Source: Sphingobacteriales bacterium 46-32 (GTDB lineage Bacteria > Bacteroidota > Bacteroidia > Chitinophagales > Chitinophagaceae). Taken from it: a DNA stretch of 64,000 nucleotides. The DNA lies in the NCBI GenBank assembly GCA_001898485.1, contig MKTY01000020.1:806001-870000 (forward strand), in the 5' to 3' direction. Both the position numbers and the translations under genes were made by a program. The notes beneath the pieces are model-generated. The model ran no database searches, was not told the origin of the DNA, and saw only the letters and a list, made by a program, of their open reading frames with translations. Below, one piece after another: positions 25,732-33,700 of this stretch; the first letter of the stretch is position 1, and the number at the start of each line of letters is the position of its first letter.

Positions 25732-27288
25732 TTATGTTTCAATCGTGACCAGGGTTCCTTCCCGGCTACTCTCCATTACCAGCTGCCATTTTAACTGCTC
25801 AGCCCGGTGCCGGATATTTTTTAAACCATTACCAGCAGATACAACACCAGGATCGAACCCATCGCCATTATCTTTTATTAAAAGTTTTTTCCGTTTTGCT
25901 TTTATGATCAGCAGCAGTTCTATTCTGTTGCAGTTAGCATATTTAATAGCGTTATTGATCACTTCTTTAGCAATCAGTAACAGATTCCGCTTCTCCGGTT
26001 TTGTAAGCAGGTCTTCGGAATTGGGTGATTCGAAAGTGCAGCTGAGTTCGATATTTTTTGCCAGGCAAAGCGGGTGAGCAAATTTTTTGATCCGTGCAAT
26101 CAGATCCTCTACGGTGTCTTTTGAATCATCCAGTATCCATATCATATCTCTCAGCCCGGCAGTCGTTTGTGTTAACGACTCTTCAATATTTGCCAGATGG
26201 CTTTGCGGGTTCCCGTCCTTTTTTGCCAGGTGAGTAAATATTTTGATTGAATTGAGATTGCTGCCGATATCGTCATGAAGGTCAATGGCAATACTTTTCC
26301 GAATCTGCTCCTGCTTGCGTAATTGAGTGATCCGGAACCGGTAAAGGAGGTATATAGCAGCAGCGATAAGTGCCAGTACTGCCAGCTTAAACGTCAGGGT
26401 CTGAAACCATTTGGGCGAAAAGAAAAGCGTGGTTGTTATAAAATGCCCCGGCCAGTCATCGGTCCTGTACCTGGCTCGTATGTCGATCGTATACTTTCCC
26501 GGTGCCAGCCCTATAAATGAAATGGAATTGCGACTGCCCAGATCAATCCACCCCTCGTTCAATTCTTTTACCCTGTACTGGTATTCAATTTTAGCTGTCT
26601 GAAAAAAAACGGGTGCCGAAAAAGTCAGGCGGGTTTGAGTCACGTTGTCCGGAATTTTAAAATATCCGGAACGAACATCCATGGTATCGATTTTTGCCCC
26701 ATTTGCGAGATCTGCAACAAGGTTGTCGAAGAAAAGCGGTATTTCTGTTCTCCTTTCGCCCAGTAGTAAGGGATCGATAACAGACAGCCCCTTGGTGCCG
26801 CCGGCATAAATAAGATTATTAAAAACGGCTCCGGTATTCTCCTCAAAGCTATTATTCTGCAAGCCGTCATTTTCAAAATAAGACTCATATCTGTCAGCTT
26901 CATTGAGGTGAAAAACAGATAATCCGTTGTTGGATGTTACGAATAACAGGCTGTCATGATAAGGAAGTAGTTTATAAGTACTGTTACTGGAAAGACCAGT
27001 GCCTGTGGTAAGTTCACCTACGATATTGAATTTTTTGTCCAGCACAATCACTCCATGTCCGTATGAGGCCACATAATATAAAGGTCCCGAATCATAGACA
27101 TCAAAAAAAAGAGAGTATGTTTTTTTAGATACCGGATTAAAGGGGGAAAAATTTTTAAGCGGTTCAAGTTTTCTGTTAAATACTGTAATAGAATGATCGC
27201 CGGTCACCCAAAGGTTTTTGTCTCTGTCAACATATAGTGCGTTAATAACATTTTCAGAAAGCCCTACCGAAGAATGATCGTCAAACAC
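25732..27288 (-). CDS. Propeller sensor histidine kinase, C-terminal part (frameshifted gene)
   Basis: 518 residues, the 3' part of one sensor kinase gene whose 5' part is at 27264-28718. In order: last blades of a two-component regulator propeller, a Y_Y_Y domain (FSAPVFFQTAKIEYQYRVKEL...GLAPGKYTIDIRARY), one membrane helix (LAVLALIAAAIYLLYRF), a HisKA_3 domain with the phospho-acceptor LHDDIGSNL, and an HATPase domain (KEVINNAIKYAN, DNGDGFDPG). The nominal GTG start at 27288 is an artefact of the frameshift. The response regulator at 30434 is the likely partner. Confidence 0.85.
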   Translation of the reverse strand: MFDDHSSVGLSENVINALYVDRDKNLWVTGDHSITVFNRKLEPLKNFSPFNPVSKKTYSLFFDVYDSGPLYYVASYGHGVIVLDKKFNIVGELTTGTGLSSNSTYKLLPYHDSLLFVTSNNGLSVFHLNEADRYESYFENDGLQNNSFEENTGAVFNNLIYAGGTKGLSVIDPLLLGERRTEIPLFFDNLVADLANGAKIDTMDVRSGYFKIPDNVTQTRLTFSAPVFFQTAKIEYQYRVKELNEGWIDLGSRNSISFIGLAPGKYTIDIRARYRTDDWPGHFITTTLFFSPKWFQTLTFKLAVLALIAAAIYLLYRFRITQLRKQEQIRKSIAIDLHDDIGSNLNSIKIFTHLAKKDGNPQSHLANIEESLTQTTAGLRDMIWILDDSKDTVEDLIARIKKFAHPLCLAKNIELSCTFESPNSEDLLTKPEKRNLLLIAKEVINNAIKYANCNRIELLLIIKAKRKKLLIKDNGDGFDPGVVSAGNGLKNIRHRAEQLKWQLVMESSREGTLVTIET

Positions 27289-28718
27289 ACGAAGTATCCC
27301 TTTACCGGCTGCCAGATAATAACACCTTTAAAATTTCTTGTTCCCAGAGCAATCACTGAGTCGCTCAGCCATGCATGGCTATTAAAAATAAACTGCCGGC
27401 CCGCAAATTCCTTATAGAAGTTTGCCAGGGGGATAAGCTGATCATTTTTTATAACAAAACTTCCTTTGTCGTTAGAAACAATGCTGTTCCCTTTCAGATC
27501 TGTAAAAGAATGATAATAGTTTATCCCGGGCTTAATATTCCGGATCATTCCGGTTTTATTATTTATCAGATAAAGTCCATTTTGCCCGCCTGCATAAGTT
27601 ATCGAATCATTTTTGGGATCAATATAATACAGATGTTCCATTCTGTCGGTCGAAGTAGCCGACTGATACATACGATAGAACGGTGAAACGTTGTTTTTTG
27701 CAAAAGCAAGACCCTGGTGACAGCCGAGCCAGAGATTATCCTGGCGGTCGATAAAAATTGAATATACAGAGCCAATCCAGTCTTCTGGCGGAAGACTGGT
27801 ATTTTCACTCAGTTGCTCATAGCTGTTATCTGACAGGTCTATGCGAATAACTTTTTTTGCATCGCTTATCCAGATACGGCCGCTTTTTTCCTGGAAACAG
27901 GAAAAGACTATTTGACCAAGAACACCGTTAAGAAAGTTCAGTTGTTTACTTTTCAGAACGATTTTATTATCAGGGTCCAATTCCAGCAGTTGTAATCCGC
28001 CGGTGCCGGCAACAAGTACTTTCCCGTTTTTCAATACACAGGCGTCGAGGGTTCTGAATAAAGCCTCCGGACTTTCAGCGTGTCCGGCTACTTCCTCTTT
28101 TTGCATATCCATCACAAATACGCCATCACTCCTTGTAAATACCCAGGCCAGTTGCTCCTGTAAAACCACTCTGTCAATAGCCTGTTGCTTCAGGCGAATG
28201 GAAGTTGCTGCCGGTATTAGTACGGGGCGCTCTCCGGCAGAAAAGTCAAGCGTAAAAATTCCGGCCGTACTGCCAATGTAGATACGACCACCGAAACTAA
28301 AAAAACAGTTGAATACCAGGCTGCGCATTTCCGGATCGCGTTGCTGATCGTACTGAAACCAGGTGCTGGCAGTACGATAATCGATGCCATCAATGCCGCC
28401 ATAAGAAGTAATTACCCAGATGCTATGATGGATAGTGTCAACAATAAGATCGCGGATATCAGAACCCGATAAAGTGTGCTTATTTCGATTATCTTTATTG
28501 AAGATTATATTTCGCCGGCCATCGTACCTGTTTAGTCCATCCTGTGTTCCTGCCCAAATGAATCCATATGGATCCTGTACTATCTTCCTTACATATGTGC
28601 TGCTCAATCCTTCGTTTTGAGAGACGTGATTGATCTGATAGCGTAAAACGTTTTGGCTGAAAGCCTTACCGTACCACGCAATAAGAAGGATAAGAAGAAA
28701 TAGTCTGACAACTAACAT
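27264..28718 (-). CDS. Propeller sensor histidine kinase, N-terminal part (frameshifted gene)
   Basis: About 484 residues: a signal peptide (MLVVRLFLLILLIAWYGKAFSQ) and then propeller repeats of the periplasmic ligand-sensing type (QNEGLSSTYVRKIVQDPYGFIWAGTQDGLNRYDG; SIFIDRQDNLWLGCHQGLAF). The reading frame is lost at 27298-27300: the minus strand reads AAAGGGATA where AAAGGGGATA would join both parts (...QPVKG-ILRVFDDHSS...). Full length would be about 1,000 residues, normal for this class. A true mutation or a base-calling error in a G run both fit. Starts 12 bp from the divergent C11 protease gene. Confidence 0.82.
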   Translation of the reverse strand: MLVVRLFLLILLIAWYGKAFSQNVLRYQINHVSQNEGLSSTYVRKIVQDPYGFIWAGTQDGLNRYDGRRNIIFNKDNRNKHTLSGSDIRDLIVDTIHHSIWVITSYGGIDGIDYRTASTWFQYDQQRDPEMRSLVFNCFFSFGGRIYIGSTAGIFTLDFSAGERPVLIPAATSIRLKQQAIDRVVLQEQLAWVFTRSDGVFVMDMQKEEVAGHAESPEALFRTLDACVLKNGKVLVAGTGGLQLLELDPDNKIVLKSKQLNFLNGVLGQIVFSCFQEKSGRIWISDAKKVIRIDLSDNSYEQLSENTSLPPEDWIGSVYSIFIDRQDNLWLGCHQGLAFAKNNVSPFYRMYQSATSTDRMEHLYYIDPKNDSITYAGGQNGLYLINNKTGMIRNIKPGINYYHSFTDLKGNSIVSNDKGSFVIKNDQLIPLANFYKEFAGRQFIFNSHAWLSDSVIALGTRNFKGVIIWQPVKGYFVCLTIILR

Positions 28719-28730
28719 AAACAGCGTTAA

Positions 28731-30155
28731 ATGAAAATACAACAAAAATGCGAGTGGTTATTTGTCTTCTATATCCAGGAAGATCAGACATTAAGCATAA
28801 TTCTAAACAGGCTGTTCCAAACAATTTGTGAAGCCGGTAATAAGCCAGCCCATTCCATCTGGGTAATCCGTCAGAAAATTGTTGCCGAAGATGGCATTAA
28901 AGGACGTTTCATTCCAGATGTCCAAACCTTCGATGCCGATGGCAATCCATCGGTGCTGGTATCTGTACCGATGGAGCTGATGGGCACACGTGCAGACGAT
29001 CCGGATGCCTGGATTGCAGCACTACGATATATCCTTACTACCGTAATACACGACCGGAAAGCAATATTTACCTGGTCGCATGGTTGCGGATTCGGAGTAA
29101 ATGTGGGTGATTATGAAACGGCAAAGTCCCTGAGAAACGAATTAATCCGGTTTCCCGATAAAATTGACAGGAAAGGGGGAATCGTAGAAACAGTACATAA
29201 AAACATTCTGCTGAATGCCCGGCAATTTGATGAAATAAATCATAGCTCGTTCAGGTTCCTGCTGGATAATGAAAACATGAAGCCACTGCCTACAGATAAA
29301 AAGCTACAAAAAAACGAGTTTTACTTTGTTGAAAAGGGGGAAAGTTTTGATTGCGCAAAGCTCGAATTGCTGTGGATGTCAGATTTTGCAAAAGCACTGG
29401 AAGACCTGAACCTGAACAAGCCTTTTGACCTGATGATCATGATAAACTGCTATATGCAGCTGTTCGAAAACGGATATATGCTGCGTCGTGTGGTGGATGT
29501 ATTGATTGGTCCCGAAACAACCATGTGGGCCTATGGATATGATTACAGAAAAATTTTCGGCTACGTTGAGGAGAATCCGGGGATTGGCACGGCTGAACTT
29601 GCTCAGAAAATTGTAGCGGATTACATAGCCATGCATGCAGACATGGGGCATCAGCAATATCTGAATGAAACAATGCTGTTTGCCAATAAGCTGGATAAGT
29701 ATGAACTAATTAATGCAGAGCTGCAACAAACAACAGAAGAGATGTGCACCAGGATAGATGAGCTCAAACCTGTAATTAATAACTTGCGCGGCATCCCTTA
29801 TTTTAAAACAGTCTCTCGAAGAGGTGGTATCTTCTTACTCGATCTGGAGTTGTGGATAAAGACGCTGTATGAAAAACAAATGTTACTGGACTCGGATACC
29901 GACCGGCTTAAAGCATTTCTGAAGTTAACAAAAGAAACACGGATTGCAGAACATATAGGGGCCGAAATTATTAGTGCTGATAATGCCGGCCCCGGAAAAT
30001 TCGGTTATGGAGGTTGCTCGCTTTTCTTCCCTGCCGGCATCACGCTTACTGCTGCAGGAAAATTTGGCTGGTGCGAATATCTAAGCGGCACAAGGACCTC
30101 ACCCTTTCAGCAGGATTCGAGTTGGGATGAATTTTTGAAATTGCTGAATGGGTGA
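28731..30155 (+). CDS. Clostripain-like (C11) caspase-clan protease
   Basis: A 474-residue protein without signal peptide, so cytosolic. It follows the C11 (clan CD) pattern: WLFVFYIQEDQ as first strand (about 9-19), the His motif AIFTWSHGCGFGV (His117), and FDLMIMINCYMQ with the presumed nucleophile Cys240, followed by VVDVLIGPETTMWAYGYDY and NPGIGTAELAQKIVADYI. The canonical motif around Cys is DAC; here it is NC. Such enzymes cut after basic residues; the target is unknown. It sits between the sensor kinase and the response regulator, close to the pYEATS operon, which suggests a signal-controlled proteolysis module (inference). Confidence 0.8.
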   Translation: MKIQQKCEWLFVFYIQEDQTLSIILNRLFQTICEAGNKPAHSIWVIRQKIVAEDGIKGRFIPDVQTFDADGNPSVLVSVPMELMGTRADDPDAWIAALRYILTTVIHDRKAIFTWSHGCGFGVNVGDYETAKSLRNELIRFPDKIDRKGGIVETVHKNILLNARQFDEINHSSFRFLLDNENMKPLPTDKKLQKNEFYFVEKGESFDCAKLELLWMSDFAKALEDLNLNKPFDLMIMINCYMQLFENGYMLRRVVDVLIGPETTMWAYGYDYRKIFGYVEENPGIGTAELAQKIVADYIAMHADMGHQQYLNETMLFANKLDKYELINAELQQTTEEMCTRIDELKPVINNLRGIPYFKTVSRRGGIFLLDLELWIKTLYEKQMLLDSDTDRLKAFLKLTKETRIAEHIGAEIISADNAGPGKFGYGGCSLFFPAGITLTAAGKFGWCEYLSGTRTSPFQQDSSWDEFLKLLNG

Positions 30156-30163
30156 TGCCTTAA

Positions 30164-30388
30164 CTAACCAAGATCTGGCGGTATCTTTACCTCCTTCGAT
30201 ACAATTTCCACATCTTCAAAAACCTTTTTTGGTGCGAGTGATTTGAACGAAATCACATTTACCTTTTCACCGGTTGCCAGCTCTTTAAAAACCACGGTAA
30301 CCGAATACGCGGGATTTCCTGAAAGCTCGCGGCCCAAAACGATGGTCCGGTGTTTTTGCTCGTCGAGTTTCATGTCATGTTCTGCCAT
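30164..30388 (-). CDS. Small hypothetical protein with response regulator
   Basis: A 74-residue, charged, beta-rich protein (RTIVLGRELSGNPAYSVTVVFKELATGEKVNVISFKSLAPKKVF). No family recognised. It is 46 nt downstream of the response regulator on the same strand and convergent with the C11 gene, 8 nt from its stop. It may be a small effector or inhibitor in this island (inference). Confidence 0.6.
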   Translation of the reverse strand: MAEHDMKLDEQKHRTIVLGRELSGNPAYSVTVVFKELATGEKVNVISFKSLAPKKVFEDVEIVSKEVKIPPDLG

Positions 30389-30433
30389 GTTGGTAGTTTT
30401 AGGTTAAATAATAGAACTATTAAAACAAAGGAG

Positions 30434-31072
30434 TCAGTTAATAGATATGAGCTGTCTTCGCACCGCCTCCAGGATCATTCCTACACGGCTCTGAACATTC
30501 AGTTTCTCAAAAAGGGCTTCGCGGTATCCATCAATCGTGCGGGGCGACAGGTGCATACGGGTTGCAATCTGTTTGTAGGTAAGGTCGCTGCCTGCCAGTA
30601 AAAGAAACTCTTTTTCCCGGTCGGTGATTTGTGGTGCTGTCTCCACAGATTTCAGCAGGCGCCGGTAATTAATGTTTGAAGCATCTCCATTATACAGCCC
30701 GGTGGTATATACCTCATTCAATGCACGCTCCAGCTCATCGGGATTCACATCTTTCAACAAATAGGCGGAGCATCCTGACTTAAACATATTGATAACCGTA
30801 GTGTCATCGTCACGTACCGACAGGGCTACTATTTTACATTGCGGATAAAGATCACGGATTATCCTTGCGGCTTCAATCCCGTCTTTTTCAGGCATATTCA
30901 CATCCATCAGCAGCAGGTCTGGCTTAGGTTCAGTTTTCGCCAGCTCTTCCAGCAGCTGCTCGCCATTGGTAGCCTGCAATACCACGGTGAAGTGTTCGAA
31001 ACTATTGATAAGCAATGTCAGCGATTTTACAAAAAGCGACTGGTCATCGGTAATTCCTACGGTGATCTTCAT
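30434..31072 (-). CDS. NarL/FixJ-type response regulator
   Basis: A 212-residue two-component regulator. I start at ATG 31072 (MKITVGITDDQ), since the extra 69 codons upstream do not fit the family. The receiver domain (1-120) has the acidic pair ITDDQ, phospho-acceptor Asp in LLLMDVNMPEKDG (about 56) and Lys in YLLKDVNPDE. The LuxR-type HTH (about 145-205, TDREKEFLLLAGSDLTYKQIATRMHLSPRTIDGYREALFEKL) binds DNA. HisKA_3 kinases such as the one at 25732-28718 normally pair with this class. Confidence 0.92.
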   Translation of the reverse strand: MKITVGITDDQSLFVKSLTLLINSFEHFTVVLQATNGEQLLEELAKTEPKPDLLLMDVNMPEKDGIEAARIIRDLYPQCKIVALSVRDDDTTVINMFKSGCSAYLLKDVNPDELERALNEVYTTGLYNGDASNINYRRLLKSVETAPQITDREKEFLLLAGSDLTYKQIATRMHLSPRTIDGYREALFEKLNVQSRVGMILEAVRRQLISIN

Positions 31073-31294
31073 ACCTGTTAAATTAACCAAATTGGCTGAA
31101 TGAACATTTCTTTCCAGGAAAACCATAGATACGAATAAATGGGTGATGACTGCAAATTCGGTCATCCTCACTTTTCCGTCAACCAGTAAATCCACGGAAT
31201 AAATACGGGTTTTTTCCCCTTGCCTGTGACCTTTGACCCGGCGTACTTTAGCAAGCGAATCAGTTACTCCTTCTCTCACCTTAACCTATCTACC

Positions 31295-31708
31295 ATGGCC
31301 AAAGCCAAAAAAGGGAAGCCGGCTCCCAGGAAAAAAGCCGCTCCCACCAAAAAAGCAAATAAGTCTGCCATCACAATGGTAAACTTCAACGACACTATCT
31401 CTTCCATCCCTGCCCGATTGACTGCTGTATCAGTGGCAGCAAATGTCGGTGTCACTTTTTTTGGTGGTGTGGGAACAGCCACTGTGGCACTATTCCGAAG
31501 CGGTTTGCTGATCAATATGCAAACACTCACCGCATCCGGATCAGTCAGCTTCTCAGATGTTGCACAGTTTGACCGGATTACGGTCGATGGAGTCGGCACA
31601 GGTGCAGGACCCAACGCTACTGTGATCAATATCAGTGTGCCCACATCACCTGCTACTCCTACCAATTTCCCCGCCGGGGAGTTCCATATTGGCTATATCG
31701 TTATTTAA
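31295..31708 (+). CDS. Lys/Ala/Pro-tailed beta-rich protein, hypothetical
   Basis: A 137-residue protein from ATG 31295. The first about 25 residues are a histone-H1-like basic tail (MAKAKKGKPAPRKKAAPTKK). The rest is beta-rich and Gly/Val/Thr-rich (for example TAVSVAANVGVTFFGGVGTA), with no charged catalytic set. No family recognised. It is first of a tight operon with the outer-membrane protein (18 nt) and pYEATS (7 nt further on). The tail might bind DNA or be a target for lysine modification; both are inference. Confidence 0.7.
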   Translation: MAKAKKGKPAPRKKAAPTKKANKSAITMVNFNDTISSIPARLTAVSVAANVGVTFFGGVGTATVALFRSGLLINMQTLTASGSVSFSDVAQFDRITVDGVGTGAGPNATVINISVPTSPATPTNFPAGEFHIGYIVI

Positions 31709-31726
31709 CCTGTCAACCTGCTTTTT

Positions 31727-32881
31727 ATGAAACCAAATCGGATATTACTGGTTCTTGCCTTCTTCTTCATGGCAATGGGTATTAAGGCACAGACTGAAGA
31801 GAAAAAAGGTGTGTTTACCGAAGAAGATCTTTCGTCGGGAAATTATAAAGACGTATTCCGCAGCTTTTTTCAGCTGGCATTCAATCAGCTTACTTCAGAA
31901 AAAAAAGAGTTTGCTTTTACTACCAACCCTTATGCCATAATGGTAAAACTGGATGAAAACAAACTCAAGACCGAAGAATATTTGAAATATACCTGGCTTC
32001 GGAGGTTCAATATTTCATTTGCCGGAAAGCTGAATGAAGCAAACAGATTTAATGGCTTCTCCTCCGGTATAAAATATTCGATCATCAACCAGCGTGACGA
32101 AACAGTCTCCAGATTGTTTTTGCAGCAGGCCCTGAATGCAAGTGCTGAACGCACCAGCCTGAATCAGGCATTAAGTGCCTACATACAATCTTTTTCCGGT
32201 GATGGCGCTTCACAGGCCAACACTGAAGTAAACAGCATTATGAATGGCGATGCCAAATTTAAAGATCTCAGTCCGGCTCTTCAAAGTAAGTTAAAAGAAC
32301 TGGCCGGTAGCGGCAATTTCAATAATCTGAAAAAGCTTATCGACAAAAGCAATGATTTTAACCTGAAACAGGTAGCTATCGATGATTACAATGCCATTAA
32401 AACGAATTTCCAAAAACGCTGGCTGGTGACTCTGGGTGTAAGCGATACGACTTATACGGATAAGTTCAGGTTTTCAACAGTCGTATTATCAGCAGAGATC
32501 TTAAAAGGTATTTCCAATCCTGGCAAAAAGGTAGATGTAGAACTTAGTATCAACGGCGGTTACAATTTCGTCAACGACACACTCAAAGCAGGTCGCGATC
32601 TGGACCGTCGGGCACTACAGGTCGAATCCGGCTTCAACTTCATCTTCAATGACGGGGCTGTTTCCTGGGCCGAGTTAAAGGTCAGCGGTGAGTACAACCG
32701 GGTTTTCAAAGGACTGTATACCGACGAGCGAAAAGATCTGCTTACAATCAATGGCACTTTGCGCCTTCGTTTATTCAGAGATCTCTGGCTGCCCATTGAA
32801 ATAAAATATGATCCCAAAAAAGGTCGCGTCTTTGGCTTCCTCGATGTACGGTTCAACTTTACAGCTTTAAGCAGGAAATAA
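31727..32881 (+). CDS. Secreted or outer-membrane protein, hypothetical
   Basis: A 384-residue protein with a signal peptide (MKPNRILLVLAFFFMAMGIKAQ). The middle is helical; the C-terminal third has amphipathic strands ending in VFGFLDVRFNFTALSRK, consistent with an outer-membrane barrel. No family recognised. Middle gene of the three-gene operon with the pYEATS protein. Confidence 0.65.
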   Translation: MKPNRILLVLAFFFMAMGIKAQTEEKKGVFTEEDLSSGNYKDVFRSFFQLAFNQLTSEKKEFAFTTNPYAIMVKLDENKLKTEEYLKYTWLRRFNISFAGKLNEANRFNGFSSGIKYSIINQRDETVSRLFLQQALNASAERTSLNQALSAYIQSFSGDGASQANTEVNSIMNGDAKFKDLSPALQSKLKELAGSGNFNNLKKLIDKSNDFNLKQVAIDDYNAIKTNFQKRWLVTLGVSDTTYTDKFRFSTVVLSAEILKGISNPGKKVDVELSINGGYNFVNDTLKAGRDLDRRALQVESGFNFIFNDGAVSWAELKVSGEYNRVFKGLYTDERKDLLTINGTLRLRLFRDLWLPIEIKYDPKKGRVFGFLDVRFNFTALSRK

Positions 32882-32888
32882 CCTTTTT

Positions 32889-33680
32889 ATGAAAGCAGTT
32901 GTCTTCATTATCCTTATGCTGATTTTTGTTGCATTAACTGTTGCCGGCATCAACGTAATCCGGCAATCGGAAAAGGCCTATGAGACTTCGGTAACTTTTT
33001 CACTAAAGACACTGGAGAAGCCTGCTGTTACTCCTCCCAGCTATAGCGTAGTGAAAGACGGTTATGCACAGGCTTTATTATATTTTACACTGGCCATTGG
33101 CGTTTGCATTTTTGCCCTTTTGTCTGACCGGCTCACGAGTATCACCTTCAGTCCTGCCGGAGGTGTCAGCCTGATCTTAAAAGATCTTGCCAGCCAGGTC
33201 AAATCACTTACCCAGGTAAGCAATGAGCAGCAGCGTGTTTCGGTCGGAGCAGGCGGGGCGGCGCCGCAACCACTGATCAAACACCTGAGGGAGGAAAACA
33301 AAGCGATCGGACTCATAGGTGATATCGAAAAAAGCCATCAGATGACTGATAGTCAAAAAGGCCGGTGGGGTGGCTCGGCTGTCAGTAATGGACGGGCTCT
33401 TTCCGCTTTTATTTATCCTGATGACGACGGCCTATTTAAAGTACGGCTTGAAGTGAGCAGCACCGATCCGGGCAAACCACTCAAAAACCTGGTGAGATTC
33501 CATCTGCTTGATAATTTTAAAAACCCTGATCCGGCAATCATTCCTGTTGATGGCAAAGCCGTGTTACTACTCGATAAAGTGTATGGTCCCTTTACAGTAG
33601 GAGCCGAAATAGCTGAAGAAGCGACACAACTCGAGCTCGACCTGCGGCAGGTGAAAGCAGCACCAAAAGAATTCCGTTAA
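32889..33680 (+). CDS. Membrane-anchored pYEATS-domain protein
   Basis: A 263-residue protein with two membrane helices (about 2-24 and 63-87), so the C-terminus should face the cytosol. The C-terminal domain (about 155-263) matches the prokaryotic YEATS pattern: KGRWGGSAVSNGRALSAFI, VRLEVSSTDPGKPL, VRFHLLDNFKNPDPAIIPV, PFTVGAEIAEEATQLELDL and the end PKEFR. pYEATS domains are beta sandwiches related to eukaryotic acyl-lysine readers; their ligands in bacteria are unknown. A linker helix (about 88-150) could oligomerise. The gene lies 7 nt after the outer-membrane protein gene. Confidence 0.8.
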   Translation: MKAVVFIILMLIFVALTVAGINVIRQSEKAYETSVTFSLKTLEKPAVTPPSYSVVKDGYAQALLYFTLAIGVCIFALLSDRLTSITFSPAGGVSLILKDLASQVKSLTQVSNEQQRVSVGAGGAAPQPLIKHLREENKAIGLIGDIEKSHQMTDSQKGRWGGSAVSNGRALSAFIYPDDDGLFKVRLEVSSTDPGKPLKNLVRFHLLDNFKNPDPAIIPVDGKAVLLLDKVYGPFTVGAEIAEEATQLELDLRQVKAAPKEFR

Positions 33681-33700
33681 ATTATGTTATAGCTATCTGA

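Noticed and set aside
31145-31166. Inverted repeat GATGAC-10-GTCATC upstream of the response regulator
   Set aside because: Six-base arms are expected often by chance and I see no second copy or link to a promoter box.
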